Assembly: GCF_000313135.1 (NCBI RefSeq)
Contig: NW_004457549.1
Coordinates: 12,278 to 76,277, forward strand
Length of the DNA: 64,000 nt
Origin: Acanthamoeba castellanii str. Neff
Taxonomy: Eukaryota; Discosea; Longamoebia; Acanthamoebidae
Direction: 5' to 3'
Position numbers and translations under genes: made by a program. Below the pieces are notes generated by a model. It did not search any database and was not told the DNA's origin. It saw nothing but the letters and a program-made list of their open reading frames with translations. Within the stretch, counting starts at the first letter, position 1. Each line of letters begins with the position of its first letter. Below are positions 30,652-41,061 of the stretch, one piece after another.

Positions 30652-33600
30652 ATGAAGCGAAAGCTGCCTCCCTCGTCGGGGCAGCCGACACAAGGTCAGC
30701 CGGCCCAAGCGCTGCCACCTGGGCTTGGAATGGCCGCAGGAAATGGACCGCAACATTTGGCCTCGCAGCGAAATGAGGTGGGTACCCAGGACCAAGCCTC
30801 AAGACCCCCATCGACGTCGATGGAGGCTGGGCGATCGAGGAGCGCTTCGCAGACAGGCCCTTCGTCGGCGCCATTCCTCAATGGCAGCACATCTTCATCG
30901 ACGAGCATTTCTACCTTCCCCACTCCCGCGAGCACTGGCGCGGCTTCCTCATCTACTTCGATGGGTTCGTCTTCAGTGCCCTCTCTTCCCCACTCCTTCG
31001 GCTCGATGCCCTCATCGACATCGACATCCGCTACTTCATCTTCATCTACCTCTTCATCTTCGACGAAAGTGCCTGCTGGCCCAGCTGGCGTCGAGCATTC
31101 GCCCAAGATGCGACGAATCACCGTCCCCAAGGACCCCATGCAGCTCTCCTCTTCTCCCTCCATTCCCACCTACCACCAACACCTTCCTCGATCTTCGCCA
31201 GGATCAGGAACCCCCTCGACGTCCGTCTCTTTCCCGACCGCGCCCCCGCCCCCCGCTCCCTCGACTACCCACAAACATCAACGCCAGCAGCCCGCGGCTT
31301 CTTCCAGGCTTCACGGATCCAGCCAGCTGCACCAACACTCGTCAGTGGTGCCGCCGCCGCCGCCTCCTCCCGCCCCGGCTCCTGCGGGCGCAGGCTCGCG
31401 CTCGGGCGCCTTCTCCGTCTCGGCGACCACGACGGCAGCTTCGTCCCCGTCGGCAACCTCAGCCTCTTCGCTGCCGGCGGCCTCGAGCCGCCCATCGGCG
31501 CGCATGGTCAAGGCGGCGTCGCTGTCGGCGCTCAACAGCTCGATGGGAACTGCTCCTGCGACGTCCTTGGCGCATGCAACGCCGTCGACGACCTCGGCCA
31601 GCGGCGTGTCTTCGTCGGCCATGCGCACGACGAGCACCGCCGCCGGTGTAGCCGTCCCACCGCCGCCGCCTCCGCCACCACAGCCGCAGATGATACACGC
31701 CATGATGCCCTTTGCCGTGGGTGCGCATCCGCAGTTCGTCCTCCAGCACCCGCACCACCAGATCCCGATGCAGCAGCTCACGCTGCTCCATCCGATGGCG
31801 CACCACGGTGGCCACGGCGCGTCGTCGGCGAAGAAGTCCCTGCACGCGCTGCAGCCCATCCTGCCGCGTCCGTCGTTTGGGCTGGTGGGCATGAACATGC
31901 CCGTGCTCCCCGCGGGCAAGACCTTTGCGCAGCTGCCGCCGGGCGTCGCCATGACCAACCTCTCCATGATGTCGGCTTCGTCCGGGGCTACTACGACCAG
32001 CGGCAACGCGACCACCTCGCCGTCCCTCTCGACCGCTGCGTCGTCTCCCTCGATGCTGTCGTCGTCTGCTCCCGCCACGCCGGCAGCCATGGCATCGCCC
32101 GTGCCGACCACCTCACCCACGGGGCAGCAGACCACACCGTCGCCGCTTCCGCCTCAGCCCTCGGCAAACGCGAAGCACTCAGCGGGAACCGCCAGACACC
32201 CCTCGAACAACACGAGCAGCAGCGGTGCGGCACCAATGTCTCTCTCGCGCTCGACCTCCGGCTCGGCGTTGTCGTCGTCGTCCTCTCCGCCGCTCGCCTC
32301 GGCCTCCTCGCCGCCGCTCGTGTCGATGCAGGTGTCCACCAACGGCTCTCCGCCGCCGGCACCGCCGCCGCCGCCTCCGATGATCATCCTCTCCTCCCAG
32401 GGCATGCCCCTGTCCACGCTCAACCGCAACGTGCAGCTCGCGCCCAAGTACCTCCCCATCCTGCCCCTGCACGGACCGGGCAGCTTCGGTGGCGCCGTCA
32501 AGTCGGCGCCCATGTCGCTGTCGACGCACATGCAGCTCATGAACGGGGCGACCAGTACCGCGGCGGCCGCCGCCAGTGGCAGCTCCGGGTCGCTGATGCT
32601 GGCGCCCGGCATTCGTGCGACGTCGACGGCCGAAGCGAAGATGATCGCGTCGGCGGCGTCTGCGGCAGCGGCTGCCGGCACCAGCACCGTCGCTCCGTCG
32701 TCGGTGCAGCCTACGATGATCGAGCGACCCGTCAGCGGACCCGGGTCGTACGTCAACGGCCGCCAGACCTCGCCGCCGCCCTCGCCCGCGGGCCGCAAGG
32801 TCAAGCCCTCGCTCGTCGCCGTCCACAAGCTGCGCATCGGCGAGTGGGAACGATCGGCCAACTTCCTGGGCGAAATCTGCGCCAAGTTCTACTACGCCAA
32901 GCGGAAGATCGCGTGGTGCGTTCTCCATTGCCTCGCGAGTCTCCGCGGTTGGCTATGTTTTAACAACTGGGCTGACGTCATGATGCAGGGAGATCATGGC
33001 TCTCGGGTTGATGGCCAAGATCGAGTTCGTGTTCTCGGACCTGGTCTCGCTCGAGTTCTACATGCCCCTCGACGGACCCTCCATCCTCACGGTCCGGCTG
33101 CAGAGCTCGCCCAAGTTCTTTGGCGAAGTCAATCCCAGGCCAGGTAATAAGCTGTTCTTCTTCTTCTTCTTCTTCTTCTTCTTCGAAGTGCTCGCTCTGG
33201 TCGTGGTGGTGCTGACATGATGAGCTCGTTCGTTCTTTGGCGCGACACCAGGCCGGAACATCCAATGGGCCGAAGCCGAGGACTTCACCGGCGGCTCGGC
33301 GTCGAACCTGGAGACTCACGTCCTCAGCTTCCCCAAGGGCTCGCTGGTGAAGCACTACGAGCGGCTGCTCACCATCGACTCCCGGATGCGCGAGGTGGTG
33401 AAGCTCGTCTCCAGCGCCCAGGATGTGGCTCAGATCGCCTCGACGGCCGCGAGCAGCCACTCGCCGACGCTGCAGGCCCCGTCGTCGCTCTCGGCCTCGA
33501 TGCCCTCGCCCTCGCTCAAGCTCGCGGCCGAGCCGGCTCCCGCATCGAGCTACCTGTGCAAGTCGTGCATCTGCGCTTCGTCCTACCACGCCTCCGCGAC

Positions 33601-34378
33601 CGCGATGGCCTTTAGCGAAGCGTCGCAGAGCTTGACGTCGCCGCTCAAGACCAGTTCGTCGGCCATGCTCACCCTCTCGCCCGCGTCGTCGTCCCACCCC
33701 GCTTCGGCCACGTCCTCGGTCGGCGCGCTGACGTCGCCGCTCCGCACGAGCTCGTCGGCCATGGTCACGCTCTCGTCCGCCTCCGCCCCCTCGCCGCCCA
33801 CCCACGATTCGAGCAGCACTTCCTCCCACTTTGACGGCCAGTCGCTTCACGACCTGCACGACCATCAGCACCACCATCACTCGCACCATCAGACACACCA
33901 CCATCAACACTCCACCGTCGACGCCAACGACACGAACATGCAGTCGTCATCGTCGTCGTCGTCGAGCGAGCTTTCCTCCCAACTGCTGTCCTTTGACAGC
34001 TCCTCCTGCTCGGCTACGACGGGCATGGAGGGCCTCTACCCTCTTCCGCTGCTCTTCTCCTCGCTCTCCTCCTCCTCTTCCCATGGCGTGTCGCCCATGG
34101 CGACCGACCCACCACCCTTCTCGACCTGCTCTTCTTCTTCGCTCTCGTCGGCCTCGTCGTCGTCGCCGCTGTCGCCGTCGTCGCCCTTTGGGATGATGAT
34201 GATGACCGACGCGATGACCGTCTCCTCCTCGGCGTCGTCGCCGCTCCACCTGGCCGGCCCGCCGTCGCCCGAGATGGATTTCCGGTCGTCGCGAGCGATG
34301 CTTGACCTCCCCGACTCCCTGATGGCCTTCGATCTCGAGTCCCTGTCTTCGTCCCTGGTGAGCTCCGATTCAACTTGA
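30652..34378 (+). CDS. large Ser/Pro-rich protein with plant ASG1-like domain
   Basis: The first exon is ~750 codons of Ser/Ala/Pro/Thr low complexity with poly-Pro clusters (PPPPPPPQPQMIHAMMP). A globular domain follows across three exons: KLRIGEWERSANFLGEICAK, FYYAKRKIAWEIMALGLMAK, IEFVFSDLVSLEFYMPLDGP, SILTVRLQSSPKFFGEVNPR, IQWAEAEDFTGGSASNLETH and SFPKGSLVKHYERLLTIDSR. Its order (RIG-W, AKRK-WE, KIE--FSD, DGPS-L-V-L, F--E-NP-P, W-A--DFTGG, KHYE-L) resembles my memory of plant ALTERED SEED GERMINATION 1-type proteins, whose biochemical role is not settled. The C-terminus is again Ser-rich with an HHH-rich patch. Introns 32917-32987 and about 33143-33252. The assignment is by pattern memory and needs a profile search. 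Confidence 0.6.
33142..33186. repeat. (TTC)n run in intron
   Basis: Pyrimidine trinucleotide tract in the intron following ...EVNPRP. Confidence 0.8.
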
Positions 34379-34959
34379 CACTGCCGTCGGCTTCGTCGGT
34401 GGACACAGAGTGGCGCCCGACAGACCGATCGAGATGCACGGAGGCATCACCTTCATCCCTCATCCACCCATCGATCCATCTCGTCCTCCACTCTCCGTCC
34501 ATCGTCTCGCTCCCTTCTCCGCAACTCCTTCCTTTCCCACACCTCGTACATAGACCGTGAACGAGCTCGACCGCAATTTTGCATCCGTCGGTCCTGCTCT
34601 TCATCCTTCTCTCTCTCTCTCTCTCTTACCTCTTCTCCAGTACTTCATCACCCCTCGCTACCGTGATCGTGACCGCATCGTCGTCGCCTTCGTGCTTCCT
34701 CCCTTCCCCGACTCTTCTTCTCCTCCTCCTCCTCATCTCCGCTTCCTCTTCCCGATTGGAGAGGTTTGCGCCGCAGATCTGTACAAACCACACATATACC
34801 AGAGCTACACACCTGACTCCTCCTCCCACCAGTGGGCCGTGGATGTCTCACCCACCCTTCACCGTGTCATCATCACCAAATGAAAACAATTCGCGTACAT
34901 TTTGGTGCGAACACGACACGACACGCGACACGACACGACACGACACGACACGACACAAC
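34379..34959. other. 3' flanks of two convergent genes; small ACACG repeat
   Basis: No gene supported. Pyrimidine-rich (TCTCTCTCTCTCTC). An (ACACG)n array at 34913-34953 sits right after the stop of the minus-strand gene, one of the few such arrays outside an intron. Confidence 0.5.
34913..34953. repeat. (ACACG)n microsatellite, 3' flank
   Basis: About 8 pentamers between two convergent genes. Confidence 0.9.
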
Positions 34960-35568
34960 CTAGCCGTAGCGGATGGACTGGGCGAACCAGCGCGGCGCCT
35001 TGTCAAAGGGAGGGCCGTAGGCGCGTAGCGGCTCGAACACGGCGGGGTTGACCGGCGGGATGTCAAAGTAGATGGGTTGGCTGTCGTAGCTGGTCGGACA
35101 CGGTATCTGACACTCCTTCTGCATGATCATCACCGCTACCTGCCGGTCACTGCAGCTTGCTGTTTTGGTGTCCACCATGACAACCACCACAGCACCCCAA
35201 CAAAACGTCAGCTGCAGATCACTGTGGCCACCACGAACGTTAACTGTTCACACCTTCACCGGCACTCACTACAAGGTCGATGCCAGCACGCCCTTCGGCT
35301 TCTTCCTGGTCCGCAACCTCCTTGAGGTGCTCGGCCACCTGGCGAGCCACGTCCTCGGGGGAGAGCCCGTACCCCTCCTCCTCTTCCCTGCACATTTTTA
35401 TTATCAGTTTTTTTAATGAAATTTGTTATAAAAAAATATTAGAAAAACCCAAAGCACAGCACTATGCAGTGCAGTGTGGGGGCTGAGCTGGAGGAAGGAG
35501 GAGGACAGATGGCAGTTACCGTCGGAGTGGCCCATATTGCAGGTCTGGTTGTCGTTGCTCGGGGCCAT
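34960..35568 (-). CDS. small uncharacterised protein, 112 residues
   Basis: Not recognised. Exons 35568-35520, 35382-35273 and 35139-34960 total 339 nt and stay in frame. The protein begins MAPSNDNQTCNMGHSD, continues with a helical acidic part (LSPEDVARQVAEHLKEVADQ), and ends with a Pro/aromatic part (QPIYFDIPPVNPAVFEPLRA, YGPPFDKAPRWFAQSIRYG). Three Cys residues are visible (TCNM, KECQIPC). No signal peptide or membrane segment is evident. The acceptor choices (GGGAAG|AG and CGGCAG|GT) were made to keep frame, so the joins deserve cDNA support. Confidence 0.5.
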
Positions 35569-35959
35569 CAGCGCAAAAGGAAAACAAGTCAAAAAACCCA
35601 TTTCAAATGGGAGTGGATGGTTTGACCTCACGAAGTGTCTTATGAAGTGCGCAGGCTCGCGTACGCTTGTCTCCGGCAGGGAATTCTGATAAACAAGTGC
35701 TCCGACGTTGGCGCCGAAACATGCGTCCGGCGTTGATGTTGTGGCGCCCAGCGGGGCAGGTTGCGGGATCGGGCGGTGCACCGCGGCCATACCGGCCCAG
35801 GCGTTGACGGCGATCGCACATCCGTGGCGGGACCAATCATAGTTGAGTGGCTCGCCGGTTCCATGTCGGCGTTTGCAGGAGCACGTGCACCCCAGCCAAA
35901 ACAAAAGCGAAACAAAAGAGAACAACCCAACGCACACAACACAACACAACCCACACAAG
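35569..35959. promoter_or_regulatory. divergent promoter region, small protein / AKR
   Basis: 391 bp between the two start codons. An open frame on the minus strand crosses it but carries no motif. CA-rich just before the AKR start. Confidence 0.35.
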
Positions 35960-37177
35960 ATGACCACCCTCTCTCCCACTCTCGACTTGAACACCGGCGC
36001 CAAGATCCCCGTCGTTGGTACGAAGATCACCTCACATCTTCATCCTTCAACTTCCGGTGATTTTAATACGATTTGGATCTATGATTGCAGGATTGGGCAC
36101 CTGGCAGGCTGGCAAGGGCGAGGTGGGCGCTGCCGTGAAGGCTGCCATCAAGGCCGGCTACCGTCACTTCGGTATCCTCACTCTTCTTTTTTTATTATTT
36201 TATAAATCTTTTTTATTTATTTTTATTATTTTATATTACGTCTTATTTACTGTTTATATTGTTTTTATTCAGACTGCGCCGAGATTTACGGCAACGAGGC
36301 CGAGATCGGCGAGGCGTTCAAGAGCGCATTCGATGAGGGCCTCGTCAAGCGGTACGTCCAGCCGCACACTTCTCTCTCGAATAGATCAGATGATGATGTT
36401 TTTACTTCCCCTAAATGATCTCCTCACCCATCGGCAGTGAGGAGCTCTTCATCACGAGCAAGGTGTTCAACAACCACCACCAGCCGGAGCGTGCGGTCAA
36501 GGCCATCCACAACACCCTCAAGAACCTCCAGATCCCTTACCTCGTACCCACACCACGCGCCCTTCGTTGCTCTTCTACCTGTGTACCGTTCTGACGTGGT
36601 GTGTGTCGTGTGTGTCGTGTGTGTCGTGTGTGTTGTGTGTGTGTTGTGTGTGTGTGTCGTAGGACCTCTCCTTGATCCACTGGCCGATCAAGTTCGAGGA
36701 GGAGCAGATCGCGCAGCCGCTCCGCACGCCCGAGGGCAAGCTCAACCCGGCCATCACGTGGTCGTTCGACTTCAAGGAGACCTGGAAGACCCTGTACGCT
36801 AACCCCCAACCAACCACCACCACCTGCTGACCGACACCGCCACCTCAGCAACTAACCACTGCCACCTTAACAACAAACCAGGGAGGAGCTCCAGAAGCAG
36901 GGCCTGGCCAAGTCGATCGGCGTGAGCAACTTCACCGTGAAGCAGCTCGAGGAGCTCCTGGCCGACGCGCAGGTCGTGCCGGCCGTGAACCAGGTCGAGT
37001 TCCACCCGTACCTCTTCCAGGCCGAGCTCCTCAACTACTGCACCTCAAAGGGTAACCTTCTTTCCCTCCTCACATGACACACACACACACACACACCACA
37101 CACACACACCACACACACACACCACACACACCACACACACCACACACACCACACACACACACACACCACACACACCA

Positions 37178-37208
<31 letters not shown>

Positions 37209-37707
37209 CCACACACACCACACACACCACACACACCACACACACCACACACACCACACACACCACACACACCACACACACAACCTGCTCACCGTCGATC
37301 GATGATGTGGTGGTGAACGTACAGGCATCGTGCTGACGGCCTACAGCCCGCTCGGCTCGACCGTCAGCTCGGAGGGCGTGGTGCCGCTCCTCGAGAACGA
37401 GGTCGTGAAGGACATCGCCGCCGAAGTCGGTCGGTCGGCGGCTCAGGTCGTCCTTCGATGGGGCGTCCAGAAGCACATCACCGTACGTCTCTCTTCGTGT
37501 TGCGTTGTGTGCGTTCGCTTGTGTGGGCTCACTTTCCGCACTTGCCAAACGCATATATACCAGGTGATCCCCAAGAGCTCGAACGAGGAGAGGCTCCGCG
37601 CCAACTTCGCCATCTTCGACTTTGAGCTCAGCCCCGAGCAGGTCGCCCGCCTGGACAGCCTCCCGCAGCACCGCTTCATCCGCCTCGTCCCCGGCCACTT
37701 CGAGTGA
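35960..37707 (+). CDS. aldo-keto reductase
   Basis: Cytosolic NADPH-dependent reductase of aldehydes and ketones. The catalytic tetrad is visible: Asp and Tyr in [13 protein letters not shown], Lys in FITSKVFN, His in LIHWP. Family blocks: [69 protein letters not shown], and the NADPH-binding [20 protein letters not shown]. The length of about 320 residues is normal. Eight introns, one of them (about 37053-37324) filled with a CACACACAC repeat. Start ATG 35960 gives [20 protein letters not shown]. The C-terminus ([12 protein letters not shown]) is intact. Confidence 0.95.
37077..37282. repeat. (CACACACAC)n-type microsatellite in AKR intron
   Basis: Alternating CA runs and ACC interruptions with a 9-base rhythm. 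Low-complexity frames on both strands are artefacts of it. Confidence 0.95.
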
Positions 37708-38357
37708 ATGTTTATATTTATATAAATGTTTATATAATTCCTTTTTACTTAATTAAAAACAACTCAAAAAGGTGGGTGTGGCTGCTTGGTGGCGAATCAC
37801 GCGGTGGTGGGGGTATTGGGGTCCAGGGGGATCCCGGCCTCTCGGCCAGGCGATTTGTTGGTGAAGCAGAGTTTACTCTCTGCGTTGGGGATTGCTCGAC
37901 AGGCGGGGTCTATGCCGACCCCGCCCGCACGAACATGTATGAGAGCTCCCGGAGGAGCACACCGACGTAATTTGCTTCATGATGAAGGAGGCATCGAACT
38001 CCGAGCTACTCAGAATCAGCTTGTTGAATCGAAGTAGCATGAATTTCATCTTTGCAAGCCGGGCCACCACACCCAAGCCCAAGACCTCGACGCTTGCCCT
38101 TCTTGGCTCGGTGACCACCCCCACCAGCGCGACATTGTGGGATTGTTGCGTAATTTCGGAGAAGGGGCTAAGCCATCAAACTTCGCTCACACACCACCTC
38201 TCGCTGCGTGTAGCCCGATGAGCACTTGGTCGATTGGAGCGGTTTATTGTGGTGTGGTCCTCCTATGAGGTGCGGCCCAGCGCACACAGCCCGGACAAGA
38301 GCGTGGGTGCGCGTGGGCGGCGAACAAATACCAATAAATAAATTAAATAACTGGGTT
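37708..38357. other. 3' flanks of convergent AKR and TBC genes
   Basis: No gene supported. AT-rich tract after the AKR stop (37710-37765), then unique sequence. Confidence 0.45.
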
Positions 38358-39971
38358 TCAGGCGAGGAGGGCAAAGAGGGACTCCTGCGCCCACTTGGCC
38401 TCGCGGATCTGCTTGCGGAAGGCCGCGGTCTGGTCGAGGACGGCGCCTTCGTCGAGCTTCTCGAGAGGCAGCGACTGGATGAAGAGCAGGATGCCCTCGA
38501 AGGGTCGCTTGAGCAGCTCATCTACAGAGAGAGAGGAGGGGAAGACAACGTCGGTGAGCCATCAGAGTGAATGTATAGGAAGGGAGAAGTGAGGTAAGAC
38601 CTACCTTCAAACAAGTGGAGGAGCGAAAGGCCGACGGCCCACAGCACGGACCAGCTGCCGGTGGCGAGGAACTCTTCCCACACCTTGAACACCAACTCGA
38701 GCGGCAGCACCGATCTGCAACAAAGTGAAGAGAAAGAGAATCATGAGAAAGAGAAGAGTGTGCGAACAGAGCACGCGAAGAAGAAGAAAGATGATGATGA
38801 CGGGGAAGAAGAGAAGTAGTACCCGTAGAGGGTCATGAACCACTTGGAGAGGTACATGGTGCTCTCGATGCCCTCCTTGGCAAAGTGCTTGGCCAGCTTG
38901 GGCAGGAGGAACTCAAAGAGCTCGTTGAACTTCTCGATAGACCGACGCACGCCGGGGAGGCCGGGGAGGAACATCTGCTCGATCGAGTACTCCTTCATGA
39001 GTCGCGTGAGCGCCCAGAAGGTCTCCTCCTCGGAGAAGCGGGCCAGAAGGAGCACGCTGGCGAGAACGTTCATGCCCTGGCAGTAGCCGATCTCCGGGTT
39101 GTAAACGGCATATGCCGCAAGCACCCGGTACAGCATGCCCTGCCTGATGATGATGATGATAAGACACCACACGACGTACAGACGAACGTTTAGAAACTCT
39201 TTAAGAGACCCGGTTGGTTCAGACAGACGATAATAAGAGACGATGATGTGGTCGAGTAGATGAACGTACCCCTTGTTCCCGTTGGAGAACAGTCGGTACT
39301 CGATGAAGGTCCTGTCCACGTCTTTGGCGATATCGCCTCGCAGCTCCACCTCGGCCCGAGGGTAGTTCAGCAGCTGCTTGTACACGCCTGGATTTCGGTC
39401 CAGCAGCACACCATTGAGCAGCAACAGCCTGAAGAGATCAAGCCAAGATGTGGTTGGTGCACGCCCAGTTGGAACAAGTCAGTTGTGCAGAAGATGGCGC
39501 ACGTACTTGGCTAGTTTGTGCCGCACGATGGGATCAATGTTGATTTCGTAGCATTCCAGCGAGCGCTGCTCCTCCTGCGCCTGGATTAAGCTCGATAGGT
39601 TCCACTCTTGCTCCTGGAAGGGATGAGAATTAGATGGATTCATGGTAATGCAGAATTCCAGATTGAAGTGAGAGATTTCCTGGTTGTTTCAGTTGCGAAA
39701 CAACAGAACAACGACAGTCAACGATGAGATTGTGCTATGGTACCTTCACATGACGAGGTACTCGTCGGCCGTAGGAGAAGTTTGAGTCGTTTCGAGGACA
39801 AGTGGCGGCGCCACCCATCTGGTGCCCTTCTTCGCGCTCGAGTCGCTGCACCTTCTGGTAGAGCAGATCGCGCACCGGCCGATCGAAGATGCTGTTCACA
39901 TCGTCTTCCATCTCTTCGTCATCTGTTTCTTCGTTGCTGCTGCTTCGATAGCTGTTCATGTGTCGATTCAT
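38358..39971 (-). CDS. TBC-domain Rab GTPase-activating protein
   Basis: Read leftward from ATG 39971 to the stop at 38358-38360. The N-terminus is acidic (SSSNEETDDEEMEDDVNSIF). The TBC core shows the arginine-finger motif IAKDVDRTF (IxxDxxR), the catalytic glutamine motif IGYCQGMNVLA (YxQ), ETFWALTRLMKEY, IESTMYLSKWFMTLY and LELVFKVWEEFLATG. Both finger residues are present, so an active Rab GAP is expected. The order resembles the USP6NL/TBC1D10-type TBC family. About seven exons. The C-terminal helix KLDEGAVLDQTAAFRKQIRE ends just after the domain. Confidence 0.9.
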
Positions 39972-41061
39972 GTTGCCGGCGTAGAGCGGTCGCAAGGAGA
40001 TTGTCGCGATTTGGGATTTGTGATGTCGCTGGGTTTTGGCGAGAGTAAAGATGGATGGATGTTCTAAATGTAAAGCTGGCTGATGGAGATGGACTGGGGA
40101 GATGAGAAATCGAGGAAATTGAGAAAATGGAGGAATTACAAATCGGTTGTGTGGGCTGAGTAAGAACTGAGAGGCTGAACGAGGCGCGAGGGTGAACCGA
40201 TATCAACGAGATAGAGATAAGAACAAAAAGGAGCAGGAGGGTAGAAGCCACCAGGGAAGAGGAGAGGAAGCCAAAGACCAGAGAGACGAGTCCTGGCGAC
40301 TATTTGTAGGTTGTCCCTTATCTTGCAGCGGTACCCATTCACACCACAACAAGGTGCCACTTTCCCCTGTTTTTGGCGCCTGAACTCTGTCGACAATGGG
40401 ACGCTTGGCCCAGTGATCTTCGCTTATCGAATAGGGCGGGTGCAGGTGAAGTTGTATGTTACGTCGACAAACCGCCGCAGGAAATTTTCGCTGGGAAGTA
40501 TGGGCTCCACAACAATTCTAAGCGCCAGATGTCATCAGCGGTTGAAGCGGAGGGAAAGTGTGGAAAGGCGGAGGGAACCCACTGTGTGGCGGGTTTGAGC
40601 TTGAAAGTACGCCATCTTGCCAGCGTGCCGTAGCGTCTGGGAGTGACTTCTGTCACTGCCATCCGCCTCCGACGTCACCAGCCGGTGAGCGGGCTCGAGT
40701 TCGAACTCTGGTGTCCGCCATGAGCCGGCCAGCTGGTGGAGGTATCTCTCTAGGCTCGCCATCGACCGCAGCAGCAAACATCAAGAGCACAACAGCGAAG
40801 ACGACGCAGAAGACCTGCGAGCGGGAAAGCAAACTGTCGACATAACGGACAAAAGCGAGCTCTGTTTTAGGTATTGGGCTTGCCCCTCCGCCGGACAGTC
40901 GTTGGAGAGTACTGGCTTGAAAGAAGGGGTGCGTACCAACCCCTTTGATTCAAAACTTTGGACTTGGCAAGAAGAAGAAGAAGAAGAACAAATCAGGTCT
41001 CACAACTTTTTACGCCACACCAACACCAGGGGGAAGACGGAGACCCCGTGTTCGTGACAAG
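39972..41061. promoter_or_regulatory. divergent intergenic region, TBC / PTEN
   Basis: Over 1 kb between two divergent start codons. TTTTTGGCGCC at 40370-40380 resembles an E2F-type site. Open frames up to 110 codons are not supported as genes. Confidence 0.35.

Noticed and set aside
35569..36030. Minus-strand open frame continuing upstream of the 112-residue protein
   Set aside because: It covers the aldo-keto reductase promoter and first exon and has Gly/Ala/Pro-rich chance composition; the ATG at 35568 gives a self-contained gene.
37077..37282. CRISPR-like regular repeat
   Set aside because: The period is a CA-rich microsatellite without unique spacers, and it lies within an intron of the aldo-keto reductase gene.
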